DNA of 64,000 nt from the NCBI RefSeq assembly GCF_003837805.1, contig NZ_RQIT01000003.1, positions 186,001 through 250,000 of the forward strand. Direction: 5' to 3'. Positions 42,471-51,182 of the stretch are shown one piece after another. Every line of letters begins with the position of its first letter. Within the stretch, counting starts at the first letter, position 1. The DNA comes from Bradyrhizobium sp. RP6 (GTDB taxonomy: Bacteria; Pseudomonadota; Alphaproteobacteria; Rhizobiales; Xanthobacteraceae). The notes below the pieces were generated by a model. That model did no database searches, was not told the DNA's origin, and saw nothing but the letters and a program-made list of their open reading frames with translations. The translations under genes and the position numbers were made by a program.

Positions 42471-43490
42471 ATGAGCGCAGCAGAAGAAGTCGTTGCCGAA
42501 GGCCACCAGGCTGTCGAGGCCGTTCCGAAGCGGGCCATGACACTGGGCACCGGCACCTCGCTGGTGGTGCTGGCTGCGCTGTTGATCGTGCCGCTGCTCG
42601 TCAAGAACTTCATCATCTTCCAGATGACGATGCTCCTGATCTACGGGCTCGCCGTGCTGGCGCTGAACATCCTGACCGGCGGCTCCGGCCAGTTCTCGCT
42701 CGGACAGAGCGCGTTCTACGCCGTCGGCGCCTATACCTCGGCGGTGTTGATGGAGCATGCCAACATCAACTACGCACTGACCATTCCGATCTCCGCGGTG
42801 GTCTGCTTCGGATTCGGTTACCTGTTCGGCAAGCCGGCCCTGCGGCTGTCGGGCGTCTACCTCGCGCTCGCGACGTTCGCGCTCGCCACCGCGATGCCGC
42901 AGCTGTTGAAGCTGAACTTCCTGGAACACTGGACCGGCGGCGTGCAGGGCCTCGTCGTCACCAAGCCGGACGCACCGTTCGGCCTGCCGATGTCGCAGGA
43001 CATGTGGCTGTATTACTTCACGCTCGTCGTGACGATCGCGATCTACATTTTCGCGGTGAACCTGCTGCGCTCCCGCTCGGGCCGCGCATTCATGGCGATC
43101 CGCGACAACGAGATTGCGGCATCGGCCATGGGCGTCGACGTCGCGCGCTACAAGACGCTGGCCTTTGGCGTCTCCGCCGCCGTCACCGGTATCGCCGGCT
43201 CGCTCGGCGCCATCGCCGTGCAGTTCGTGGCCCCCGACAGCTACACCATCACGCTCGCGATCTCGCTGTTCCTCGGCATGGTCGTCGGCGGCGTCGGCTG
43301 GCTGCCCGGCTCGTTCGTCGGAGCGGCCTTCATCATCTTCGTGCCAAACATGGCGGAAAGCATCTCCAAGGGGCTCTCCGGCGCGGTGTTCGGCGTGCTG
43401 TTGTTCCTCGTCATCTACCTCGTGCCGCATGGCGCGCGGCAGGTCGCGATCCTGGGCCAGCAACTCGTCAACAAGCTCAAGAAGAACTGA
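42471..43490 (+). CDS. livM: Branched-chain amino acid-type ABC transporter permease (LivM)
   Basis: This is the LivM-type permease, 339 residues from the ATG at 42471, which follows the livH stop directly. An N-terminal cytoplasmic tail precedes about nine membrane segments. LNILTGGSGQFSLGQSAFYA is the LivM hallmark near residue 60, and RSGRAFMAIRDNEIAASAMG is the coupling loop near residue 200. The first binding-protein gene follows 38 bp later, so livGFHM and that binding protein are likely one transcript ending at the terminator at 44794. Confidence 0.92.
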   Translation: MSAAEEVVAEGHQAVEAVPKRAMTLGTGTSLVVLAALLIVPLLVKNFIIFQMTMLLIYGLAVLALNILTGGSGQFSLGQSAFYAVGAYTSAVLMEHANINYALTIPISAVVCFGFGYLFGKPALRLSGVYLALATFALATAMPQLLKLNFLEHWTGGVQGLVVTKPDAPFGLPMSQDMWLYYFTLVVTIAIYIFAVNLLRSRSGRAFMAIRDNEIAASAMGVDVARYKTLAFGVSAAVTGIAGSLGAIAVQFVAPDSYTITLAISLFLGMVVGGVGWLPGSFVGAAFIIFVPNMAESISKGLSGAVFGVLLFLVIYLVPHGARQVAILGQQLVNKLKKN

Positions 43491-43528
43491 AAACTCTCAA
43501 GGACTGTCGTCTAACCAAGGAGACCCAA

Positions 43529-44764
43529 TTGCTTTTCGGAAGAACACTGCGAGCCGCCGCGCTGGTCACGGCAACGGCGGCCGTCACCCTCACCTCCGGC
43601 GCTGCACTCGCCCAAAAGAAATACGACACCGGCGCGTCCGATACCGAGATCAAGATCGGCAACATCATGCCGTATAGCGGTCCGGCCTCGGCCTATGGCA
43701 TCATCGGCAAGACCGAAGAGGCCTATTTCAGAATGGTCAACGACAAGGGCGGCATCAACGGTCGCAAGATCAACTTCGTCACCTATGACGACGGCTATTC
43801 GCCGCCGAAGGCCGTCGAGCAGGTCCGCAAGCTGGTCGAGAGCGACGAGGTGCTGGCCGTCTTCAACCCGCTCGGCACGCCCTCGAACACGGCGATCCAG
43901 AAATACCTCAACGCCAAGAAGATCCCGCAGCTCTTCGTCGCCACCGGCGCCACCAAGTGGAACGATCCGAAGAACTTCCCCTGGACGATGGGCTGGCAGC
44001 CCTCCTACCAGAGCGAAGCGCACATCTACGCCAAATGGCTGATGAAGGAGAAGCCGGACGCCAAGATCGCGATCCTCTATCAGAACGACGATTTCGGCAA
44101 AGACTACCTCAAGGGCACCAAGGACGGTCTCGGCGCGAAGGCCTCGTCCATGATCATCATGGAAGAGAGCTACGAGGTCTCCGAGCCGTCGATCGACGGT
44201 CACATCGTCAAGATCAAGGCGGCCAATCCCGACGTGCTCCTGATCTACACCACGCCGAAGTTCGCGGCCCAGACCATCAAGAAGACCGCCGAGCTCAGCT
44301 GGAAGCCGCTCCAGATCCTCACCAACGTGTCGATCTCGGTTGGCAGCGTGATGAAGCCAGCCGGCTTCGAAAACGCGCAGGGCGTGTTGTCGGCAGCCTA
44401 TGCCAAGGACTCCACCGACCCGCAATGGGCCAATGATCCCGGCATGAAGAGGTGGAACGAGTTCGTCGACAAGTACATGCCGGGTGCCGACAAGTCCGAT
44501 ACCAGCATGGTCTATGGCTACGGCGCCGCGTCGACCCTGGCCAAGGCGCTGGAAATGTGCGGCGACGATCTCACCCGTGCCAACCTCATGAAGCAGGCGG
44601 CTTCGTTGAAGGATTTTGCGCCGGACACGCTGCTGCCCGGCGTCAAGATCAACACCAGCGCCACCGACTTCGCCCCGATCGCCCAGCTCCAGATGCAGCG
44701 CTTCAAGGGCGAGAAGTGGGAACTGTTCGGCGAGATCATCAGCGGCGACGTCGCCTCCGAGTGA
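43529..44764 (+). CDS. Liv-type periplasmic binding protein, tandem copy 1
   Basis: This Leu/Ile/Val-binding-protein-like (type I periplasmic fold) receptor probably serves the livGFHM transporter directly upstream. The start is TTG at 43529 with AAGGAG 6 bases before it, giving a signal peptide (TLRAAALVTATAAVTLTSGA) cleaved near ALAQ. The mature protein opens KKYDTGASDTEIKIGNIMPY, a sequence shared almost unchanged by the next three genes. Other shared blocks are KWNDPKNFPWTMGWQPSYQS and YQNDDFGKDYLKG. The length is 411. Differences between copies lie mainly in the second half, where ligand lobes meet. The ligand is unknown. Confidence 0.9.
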   Translation: MLFGRTLRAAALVTATAAVTLTSGAALAQKKYDTGASDTEIKIGNIMPYSGPASAYGIIGKTEEAYFRMVNDKGGINGRKINFVTYDDGYSPPKAVEQVRKLVESDEVLAVFNPLGTPSNTAIQKYLNAKKIPQLFVATGATKWNDPKNFPWTMGWQPSYQSEAHIYAKWLMKEKPDAKIAILYQNDDFGKDYLKGTKDGLGAKASSMIIMEESYEVSEPSIDGHIVKIKAANPDVLLIYTTPKFAAQTIKKTAELSWKPLQILTNVSISVGSVMKPAGFENAQGVLSAAYAKDSTDPQWANDPGMKRWNEFVDKYMPGADKSDTSMVYGYGAASTLAKALEMCGDDLTRANLMKQAASLKDFAPDTLLPGVKINTSATDFAPIAQLQMQRFKGEKWELFGEIISGDVASE

Positions 44765-44793
44765 CCCGCTGACGCAACGATCCGGCGTAGATG

Positions 44794-44825
44794 GCCCCCG
44801 CGGGCAACCGCGGGGGCTTTTTGTT
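44794..44825 (+). terminator. Intrinsic terminator after binding-protein copy 1
   Basis: GCCCCCGCGG-GCAA-CCGCGGGGGC (perfect 10-bp arms) is followed by TTTTTGTT. It lies 30 bp past the stop codon and ends the liv transcription unit. Confidence 0.92.
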
Positions 44826-44881
44826 GACGGCGGGTATCAATCTTGTTCAATGCGACCCATCCACCCCGAGGAAGGAGAACA

Positions 44882-46108
44882 ATGCTCGCGGTTCGTTTCC
44901 AGGTTGCGTCCCTCTGGGTCGCGCTCGCCTTGTGCACTGCAATGAGCAGCGAAGCGCTGGCGCAGAAGAAATACGACAGCGGCGCATCTGATACCGAGAT
45001 CAAGATCGGTAACATCATGCCCTATAGCGGGCCGGCCTCCGCCTATGCCTCGATCGGCCGGACCGAGGAGGCCTATTTCAACAAGGTCAATGCCGAGGGC
45101 GGCATCAACGGCCGCAAGATCAAGTTCATTTCCTATGATGACGCCTACTCGCCGCCGAAAACGGTGGAGCAGGCGCGGAAGCTGGTCGAGAGCGACGGGG
45201 TGCTCCTGATCTTCGGCTCACTCGGCACCTCCACCAACAGCGCCATCCGCAAATACATGAACGAGAAGAAGGTGCCGCAATTGTTCGTGGCGAGCGGCGC
45301 GTCGAAATGGAACGATCCAGAGCAATATCCCTGGACCATGGGTTGGCAGCCGAACTACGCGAGCGAGGCGCGCATTTACGGCAAATACCTCATGAAGGAG
45401 AAGCCGGACGGAAAGATCGGCGTGCTCTACCAGAACGACGATTTCGGCAAGGACTATCTGAACGGGCTGAAGGAGGGCCTCGGCGCCAAGGCTTCGATGA
45501 TCGTGCTGGAAGAGGCCTACAGCACCTCGGAGCCGGCCGTCGACGAGCACGTCGTCAAATTGAAAGCCTCCGGCGCCGACGTCTTCATCAGCATCACCAC
45601 ACCGAAATTCACGGCGCAGGCGATCAAGAAGGCGGCAGAGATCAACTGGCATCCGGTCCACGTCATCTCCAACGTCTCCGCCTCGGTCGGCGGCGTGATC
45701 GAACCGGCGGGGTTCGAGATCTCGCAAGGCATCCTGTCGGCGAGCTACACCAAGGACGGCTCCGATCCGCAGTGGAATGCCGATGACGGCATGAGAAAGT
45801 TCTACAGTTTCCTCGCCCAGTATGACCCCAAGGCCAACAAGCTCGATGCCGGCGTCGTGTTCGGCTATGCCGCCGCGCAGACCATGGTGAAGGTGCTGCA
45901 GATGTGCGGCGACGATCTCACCCGCGAGAACGTCATGAAGCAGGCCACCAGCCTGAAGGATTTCGAACCCGATACGCTGCTGCCCGGCATCAAGATCAAT
46001 ACCGCGCCGGACAATTACGCCCCGATCGAGCAGCTCCAGATGATGCGGTTCAAGGGCAGGAAATGGGAGCTGTTCGGCAATATCATCTCCAGCGAGATGG
46101 GCCACTGA
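44882..46108 (+). CDS. Liv-type periplasmic binding protein, tandem copy 2
   Basis: This is a paralogue of the preceding gene, 408 residues from the ATG at 44882 (GAAGGAG ribosome binding site). A signal peptide (VASLWVALALCTAMSSEALA) precedes QKKYDSGASDTEIKIGNIMP. It looks like the most divergent of the four: ASIGRTEEAYFNK in place of GIIGKTEEAYFR, LIFGSLGTSTNSAIRKYMNE, and VASGASKWNDPEQYPWTMGW. It stands after a terminator, so it needs its own promoter. Its ligand probably differs from that of copy 1, which is inference. Confidence 0.88.
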   Translation: MLAVRFQVASLWVALALCTAMSSEALAQKKYDSGASDTEIKIGNIMPYSGPASAYASIGRTEEAYFNKVNAEGGINGRKIKFISYDDAYSPPKTVEQARKLVESDGVLLIFGSLGTSTNSAIRKYMNEKKVPQLFVASGASKWNDPEQYPWTMGWQPNYASEARIYGKYLMKEKPDGKIGVLYQNDDFGKDYLNGLKEGLGAKASMIVLEEAYSTSEPAVDEHVVKLKASGADVFISITTPKFTAQAIKKAAEINWHPVHVISNVSASVGGVIEPAGFEISQGILSASYTKDGSDPQWNADDGMRKFYSFLAQYDPKANKLDAGVVFGYAAAQTMVKVLQMCGDDLTRENVMKQATSLKDFEPDTLLPGIKINTAPDNYAPIEQLQMMRFKGRKWELFGNIISSEMGH

Positions 46109-46349
46109 GCGGCGGTGCAATTCAAGATCGCCGCCTCTGCAAGAAGCAACTCCAGCGGTGGGTTGGCGCCGCAAATCTCACGCGCCGGAATATTCCAGCA
46201 TCGAAGGATCGCCGGCCCTGCGACGCTCATGCGGTGCGTTCTCCTTGCTGACGGCCGTCGATAGGTATTGAATGCACGATGGAGCGACGAGCAACGATCG
46301 CCCCCAACAAGAACAATCGACACATTCAAATCTTCCTAGGGAGATCAAG

Positions 46350-47576
46350 ATGCCTGCAATGCATGTGCGATTGGGGGCCTTCTCGGCTGCCCTCGTGCTG
46401 GCTGCCGCCCTTTCCACGGCAGCATCCGCGCAGAAGAAATACGACACCGGCGCATCCGACACCGAAATCAAGATCGGGAACATCATGCCCTACAGCGGAC
46501 CGGCCTCCGCCTACGGCGTGATCGGCAAGACCGAGGAGGCCTATTTCCGCAAGGTCAACGCAGAAGGCGGCATCAACGGCCGCAAGATCAATTTCGTCTC
46601 CTATGACGATGCCTACTCGCCGCCGAAGACCGTGGAGCAGGCGCGCAAGCTGGTCGAGAGCGACGAAGTGCTGCTGATCTTCAATTCGCTTGGCACGCCG
46701 CCGAACTCGGCGATCCAGAAATACATGAACCAGAAGAAGGTGCCGCAGCTGTTCGTCGCGACCGGCGCCACCAAATGGAACGATCCGCAGAACTTCCCGT
46801 GGACGATGGGCTGGCAACCGAACTACCAGAGCGAGTCGATCATCTACGCCAAGTACATCCTGAAGAATCATCCGAACGCCAAGATCGCCGTGCTCTACCA
46901 GAACGACGATTACGGCAAGGACTATCTGAAGGGCTTCAGGGACGGGCTCGGCGCCAAGACGTCGATGATCGTGATGGAGGAAAGCTACGAGGTATCGGAG
47001 CCGACCATCGACTCCCACATCGTCAAGCTCAGGGCGACCGGCGCCGACGTGTTCTTCAACATCACGACGCCGAAATTCGCGGCACAGGCGATCAAGAAGA
47101 ACGCCGAGATCGGATGGAAGCCGCTGCATTTCCTCAACAACGTCTCGGGCTCGATCGGCAGCGTGATCAAGCCGGCCGGCTTCGAGAACGCCCAGGACAT
47201 CATCTCGTCGCAATATTTCAAGGATCCGACCGACGCGCAGTGGAAGAACGACAAGGCGATGATTGGCTGGAACGAATTCCTGGATAAGTACTATCCGGAG
47301 GCGAACCGCGCCGACGCCTCGGTGATGTACGGCTACATCGTGGCCCAGGGTCTCGTTCACGTGCTCAAGGCCTGCGGCGACAATCTGACCCGCGAGAACA
47401 TCATGAAGCAGGCCGCCAGCATCAAGGACTTCGAGCCGGCCGGCCTGCTGCCGGGCATCAAGGTCAACACGTCGGCCTCCGATTTCGCGCCGCTCTCGCA
47501 ACTGCAATTGATCCGCTTCAAGGGCGAGCATTGGGAGCGATTTGGCGACGTCTTGAGCGGCGATGTCGGCGGCTGA
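46350..47576 (+). CDS. Liv-type periplasmic binding protein, tandem copy 3
   Basis: This is the third paralogue, 408 residues from the ATG at 46350 (TAGGGAG upstream). The signal peptide is LGAFSAALVLAAALSTAASA, then QKKYDTGASDTEIKIGNIMP. It is very close to copy 4 (NSLGTPPNSAIQKYMN, VSYDDAYSPPKTVEQARKLV, KNAEIGWKP). A 241-bp spacer separates it from copy 2, in which I see no clear terminator, only a loose GCGGCG/CGCCGC pair near 46108-46135. An intrinsic terminator follows at 47625. Confidence 0.88.
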   Translation: MPAMHVRLGAFSAALVLAAALSTAASAQKKYDTGASDTEIKIGNIMPYSGPASAYGVIGKTEEAYFRKVNAEGGINGRKINFVSYDDAYSPPKTVEQARKLVESDEVLLIFNSLGTPPNSAIQKYMNQKKVPQLFVATGATKWNDPQNFPWTMGWQPNYQSESIIYAKYILKNHPNAKIAVLYQNDDYGKDYLKGFRDGLGAKTSMIVMEESYEVSEPTIDSHIVKLRATGADVFFNITTPKFAAQAIKKNAEIGWKPLHFLNNVSGSIGSVIKPAGFENAQDIISSQYFKDPTDAQWKNDKAMIGWNEFLDKYYPEANRADASVMYGYIVAQGLVHVLKACGDNLTRENIMKQAASIKDFEPAGLLPGIKVNTSASDFAPLSQLQLIRFKGEHWERFGDVLSGDVGG

Positions 47577-47624
47577 CCTTAACCAGCCGCTAAAGATGTA
47601 AGCCTCAATCGACTAAAGACGCAT

Positions 47625-47653
47625 CCCCTGCGGCCTTGCCGCAGGGGTTTTCC
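47625..47653 (+). terminator. Intrinsic terminator after binding-protein copy 3
   Basis: CCCCTGCGGC-CTT-GCCGCAGGGG (perfect 10-bp arms) is followed by TTTTCCTT, 48 bp past the stop codon. Confidence 0.9.
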
Positions 47654-47751
47654 TTGAAGCTTTCCGGCAAATCGTATTGAATTGCAGCCGCGTCGCCAAA
47701 AAACGAGACAAGAAAAGGGACGCACACACCAAGAAAAATAGGGAGATTGGA

Positions 47752-48981
47752 ATGCCTGCTGTTACCGGCAAGCTTGCGGCCGCATCATTGGCGCTCGCGC
47801 TCATTGCGGCTTCGACCTCAACTGCATCGGCCCAGAAGAAATACGATACCGGCGCGACCGACACCGAGATCAAGATCGGCAACATCATGCCCTACAGCGG
47901 ACCGGCCTCCGCCTATGGCATCATCGGGCGCACCGAAGCCGCCTATTTCAAGAAGATCAACGACGAAGGCGGCATCAACGGCCGCAAGATCAATTTCGTC
48001 TCCTACGACGACGCCTACTCACCGCCGAAGACGGTGGAGCAGGCCCGCAAGCTGGTCGAGAGCGACGAGGTGCTGTTCATCTTCAATTCGCTCGGCACGC
48101 CGCCGAACTCGGCGATACAGAAATACATGAACTCGAAGAAGGTGCCGCAGCTGTTCGTCGCCACCGGCGCCACCAAGTGGAACGATCCGCAGAACTTCCC
48201 CTGGACGATGGGCTGGCAGCCCAACTACCAGAGCGAGACGCAGATCTACGCCAAATACATTCTGAAGGAGCTGCCGAACGCCAAGATCGGCGTGCTCTAT
48301 CAGAATGACGATTACGGCAAGGATTACCTGAAGGGCCTGAAGGACGGCCTCGGCGCCAAGGCCGCAAGCATGATCGTGCTGGAGGAAAGCTACGAGACGT
48401 CGGAGCCGACCATCGACAACCACATCGTCAAGCTGAAGGCGACCGGAGCCGACGTCTTCATCAACATCACCACGCCGAAGTTCGCGGCGCAGGCGATCAA
48501 GAAGAACGCCGAGATCGGCTGGAAGCCGATCCACTTCCTCAACAACGTCTCGGCCTCGGTCGGCAGCGTGATCAAGCCGGCCGGCTTCGACAACGCGCAG
48601 GACATCATCTCGGCCGCCTACCTGAAGGACGTCTCCGATCCGCAGTGGAAGGACGACGCCGGCATGAAGGCGTTCCTCGACTTCATGACCAAGTACTTCC
48701 CTGAAGGCGACAAGCTCGACGGCGGCACCGTGGTCGGCTACGGCGTGGCACAGACGCTGGTGGAAGTGCTGAAGAAGTGCGGCGACAACCTCACGCGCGA
48801 GAACGTCATGAAGCAGGCGGCGAGCCTGAAGGACTTCCGCACCGAGGTGCTGCTGCCCGGCATCAAGATCAACACCGGCGCGAACGACTTCGCACCGATC
48901 AGCTCGCTCCAGCTCATGAAGTTCAAGGGCGAGAAGTGGGATCTGTTCGGCGACGTGATCAGCGCCGACCCCAGCGGCTAG
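47752..48981 (+). CDS. Liv-type periplasmic binding protein, tandem copy 4
   Basis: This is the fourth paralogue, 409 residues from the ATG at 47752 (GGGAG upstream). The signal peptide LAAASLALALIAASTSTASA precedes QKKYDTGATDTEIKIGNIMP. Closest to copy 3 by eye; the main visible changes are in the C-terminal third (LKDVSDPQWKDDAGMKAFLD, VVGYGVAQTLVEVLKKCGDN). It ends at its own terminator (49010). Together the four copies look like a tandem expansion of receptors around one permease/ATPase set. Confidence 0.88.
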   Translation: MPAVTGKLAAASLALALIAASTSTASAQKKYDTGATDTEIKIGNIMPYSGPASAYGIIGRTEAAYFKKINDEGGINGRKINFVSYDDAYSPPKTVEQARKLVESDEVLFIFNSLGTPPNSAIQKYMNSKKVPQLFVATGATKWNDPQNFPWTMGWQPNYQSETQIYAKYILKELPNAKIGVLYQNDDYGKDYLKGLKDGLGAKAASMIVLEESYETSEPTIDNHIVKLKATGADVFINITTPKFAAQAIKKNAEIGWKPIHFLNNVSASVGSVIKPAGFDNAQDIISAAYLKDVSDPQWKDDAGMKAFLDFMTKYFPEGDKLDGGTVVGYGVAQTLVEVLKKCGDNLTRENVMKQAASLKDFRTEVLLPGIKINTGANDFAPISSLQLMKFKGEKWDLFGDVISADPSG

Positions 48982-49009
48982 CCTCCAGCCCGAGTCCATC
49001 GGTCCAAAT

Positions 49010-49043
49010 GGCCCTCCGCGAGAGCATCGCGGGGGGCCTTTTC
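49010..49043 (+). terminator. Intrinsic terminator after binding-protein copy 4
   Basis: GGCCCTCCGCGA (49010-49021) pairs with TCGCGGGGGGCC (49027-49038), with one T-G wobble, and is followed by TTTTCG. Confidence 0.88.
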
Positions 49044-49167
49044 GCCATCACGCGATTGCATATTCGAATGATGGCAAAGCCGGCTTACGCTCCGGCGCCC
49101 GATGCGCTAGGCAGGTGAACGGCGGCGCGTGTCGCCACTCCGTTCAAGTCTGCCGAAGGCCATCGCC

Positions 49168-50451
49168 ATGACCGACCGACGTCCCCTGCTCCGCGCGCTC
49201 TACGACGCCGCCGTCGCCGCCGCCCATCCCGATGTGGTGCTGGCACCGCATTTGCGGCCGGCGCCCAAGGGGCGCGTGATCTGCCTTGCTGCCGGCAAGG
49301 GCGCCGGCGCCATGGCCGCAGCGGCCGAGCGGCACTATCTCGACACGCTCAAGCTCGCCCCGGAACGCCTCGTCGGCATCGCCACCACGCGCCACGGCTA
49401 TGGCGTGCGGACGCGCCGCATCCGCGTGGTCGAGGCCGGGCATCCCGTGCCGGATGAGGCCGGCCTGAAGGGTGCCGCCGACACGCTCGCGCTCGCTGCC
49501 GAAGCCGGGCCGGACGATCTGCTGCTCGTGCTGCTCACCGGCGGCGGCTCGGCGAACTGGATCGCACCGGCGGACGGCATCAGCTTCGCGCAGAAGCAGG
49601 CGGTGAACAAGGCGCTGCTGCGCTCGGGCGCGCCGATCGGCGAGATGAACGTCGTGCGCAAGCACCTCTCGCGGATCAAGGGCGGACGCCTGGCGCGCGC
49701 CGGCGGGAATGCCGCCGAGATCGTGACGCTCGCGATCTCGGACGTGCCGCATGACGATCCGTCCGCGATCGCCTCCGGCCCGACGGTGCCCGATCCGACC
49801 ACGCTGGCGGACGCGCGCGCGATCGTGGCGAAGTACAGGCTCGATATCGACGATGCGGTGCGCCGCGCGCTCGACGATCCCGCCAATGAAAGCTGCAAGC
49901 CGGGTGACCCGGCCTTTGCGCGCGCACATTTCGAGCTGATCGCGCGGCCCAGGCAGTCGCTCGACGCCGCGGTGAAGCTCGCACGCGCCTCCGGCTACGA
50001 GACGATCGATCTCGGCGCAGACCTCGAAGGCGAGGCGCGCGAGGTCGCCGCCGATCACGCCAGGCTGGCGCTGGAAGCACGGGCCCAGGGCAAGCGCGTC
50101 GCGATCCTCTCCGGCGGCGAGCTCACGGTGACCGTGCGCGGCCAGGGACGCGGCGGACCGAACCAGGAATACGCGCTGGCGCTCGCCGGCCTGTTGCAGG
50201 ACATGGCCGGTGTCGCGGCCCTCGCCGGCGACACCGACGGCGCCGACGGTGGCGCCGGCCACCCCACCGACCCCGCCGGCGCGCAGATCGACGCGGCAAC
50301 GTTCGCAAGGATGAAGGCGCAGGGGCTTGCCCCGCAGGCCTATCTCGACAACAACGACGCGACCTCGTTCTTCGAGGCGACGGGCGATCTGCTGCAGCCG
50401 GGACCGACGCTGACCAATGTGAACGACATCAGGGTGATCCTGGTGGATTGA
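49168..50451 (+). CDS. Glycerate 2-kinase (type 2, MOFRL/DUF4147 family)
   Basis: This enzyme phosphorylates D-glycerate with ATP and links glyoxylate, serine or tartrate metabolism to glycolysis. The ATG at 49168 gives 427 residues, typical of the GckA/TtuD family. The nucleotide/glycerate regions are ICLAAGKGAGAMAAAAERHY near residue 37, LLLVLLTGGGSANW near residue 115 and NVVRKHLSRIKGGRLARAGG near residue 162. The MOFRL C-terminal domain holds LSGGELTVTVRGQGRGGPNQ and AGDTDGADGGAG. It follows the binding-protein array but stands behind a terminator and shows no clear link to it. Confidence 0.9.
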   Translation: MTDRRPLLRALYDAAVAAAHPDVVLAPHLRPAPKGRVICLAAGKGAGAMAAAAERHYLDTLKLAPERLVGIATTRHGYGVRTRRIRVVEAGHPVPDEAGLKGAADTLALAAEAGPDDLLLVLLTGGGSANWIAPADGISFAQKQAVNKALLRSGAPIGEMNVVRKHLSRIKGGRLARAGGNAAEIVTLAISDVPHDDPSAIASGPTVPDPTTLADARAIVAKYRLDIDDAVRRALDDPANESCKPGDPAFARAHFELIARPRQSLDAAVKLARASGYETIDLGADLEGEAREVAADHARLALEARAQGKRVAILSGGELTVTVRGQGRGGPNQEYALALAGLLQDMAGVAALAGDTDGADGGAGHPTDPAGAQIDAATFARMKAQGLAPQAYLDNNDATSFFEATGDLLQPGPTLTNVNDIRVILVD

Positions 50452-50483
50452 GATCGCGCTCACCCTCCCCTGGAGGGCAAGAG

Positions 50484-51005
50484 TCAGAATTCGTTGGCGA
50501 TCTTCGAGAGCATCCCGATCAGGGCTTCGCGGTTGGCCTGACCGAGCAGATCGTTCAGCCGGGCCTCATGCTTGGTGGCGACGAGCTTTTTCGCCCGCGA
50601 CAGCACGGCCTTGCCCTTGTCGGTCAGCACCAGGATGTGCGAGCGGCGGTCGTTGGTGGAGCGGATCCGCGCGCAAAGATCGCGGCTTTCGAGATTATCG
50701 AGCATCGCCACGAAGTTCGGCCTGAGAATGCCGAGGGTGGAGGCGATCTCGGTCTGGTTACGGCCGGGGTTCTTCTCGACCAGGAGCAGGACCGAAAACT
50801 GCGCCGGCGTCAGCTGGAGCGAGGCCATGCAGCGCAAGAAGTTCTCGAACACCTTGAGCTGGGCCCGCTTCAGGACATAGCCGAGCTGTTCGGAGAGCTC
50901 GCCGAGCTGGAGCGCTTCGGCTTGGACGTCGCCCGCGTCCTTGCGGCCCTTGGCCGCGTCGGCGGGTTTTTCGGAGGACTTTTCAGCGGCTTTCGAAACG
51001 GTCAT
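50484..51005 (-). CDS. MarR family transcriptional regulator
   Basis: This winged-helix regulator has 173 residues. A charged N-terminal tail of about 30 residues precedes the MarR core: LSEQLGYVLKRAQLKVFENF, the DNA-recognition region NQTEIASTLGILRPNFVAML, and the wing DNLESRDLCARIRSTNDRRS. It is divergent from the second Liv-type transporter, and AT-rich inverted repeats lie between them. MarR proteins of this neighbourhood in R. palustris (BadR, CouR) sense aromatic acids or their CoA esters, so an aromatic ligand is plausible but inferred. Confidence 0.9.
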   Translation of the reverse strand: MTVSKAAEKSSEKPADAAKGRKDAGDVQAEALQLGELSEQLGYVLKRAQLKVFENFLRCMASLQLTPAQFSVLLLVEKNPGRNQTEIASTLGILRPNFVAMLDNLESRDLCARIRSTNDRRSHILVLTDKGKAVLSRAKKLVATKHEARLNDLLGQANREALIGMLSKIANEF

Positions 51006-51060
51006 CGCCTCGTGCTCATAATCCCGCTAAATTCGGGACGGGTCGTTCCCCACCCTTGAT

Positions 51061-51099
51061 GTTATATTTGATAATTGTTATGGACCATATCAAATAACG
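51061..51099. promoter_or_regulatory. Candidate MarR operator pair between divergent genes
   Basis: GTTATATTTGATAATTG (51061-51077) on the plus strand faces the inverted related sequence ATATCAAATAAC (51088-51099). Both contain GTTAT plus TTGATA when read towards each other. They lie 55 bases upstream of the MarR start and 84 bases before the transporter start, in an AT-rich patch. Similar GTTAT-core sites occur at 58610-58622 and 62543-62557. Confidence 0.6.
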
Positions 51100-51182
51100 T
51101 CAGCGTATTTCAATGGCTGTGAGGGGACCATCCACCGCAATTGCGGAGACCGGTCCTCAATCTTGAGGGGGAGCGTCCGGTC

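Noticed and set aside
43004..43528. Extension of binding-protein copy 1 into livM
   Set aside because: It lies in a different frame of livM; the signal peptide starts at 43529.
43529..48981. CRISPR or tandem DNA repeat
   Set aside because: The periodic similarity every 1.2-1.5 kb is due to four paralogous protein genes, not short spaced repeats.
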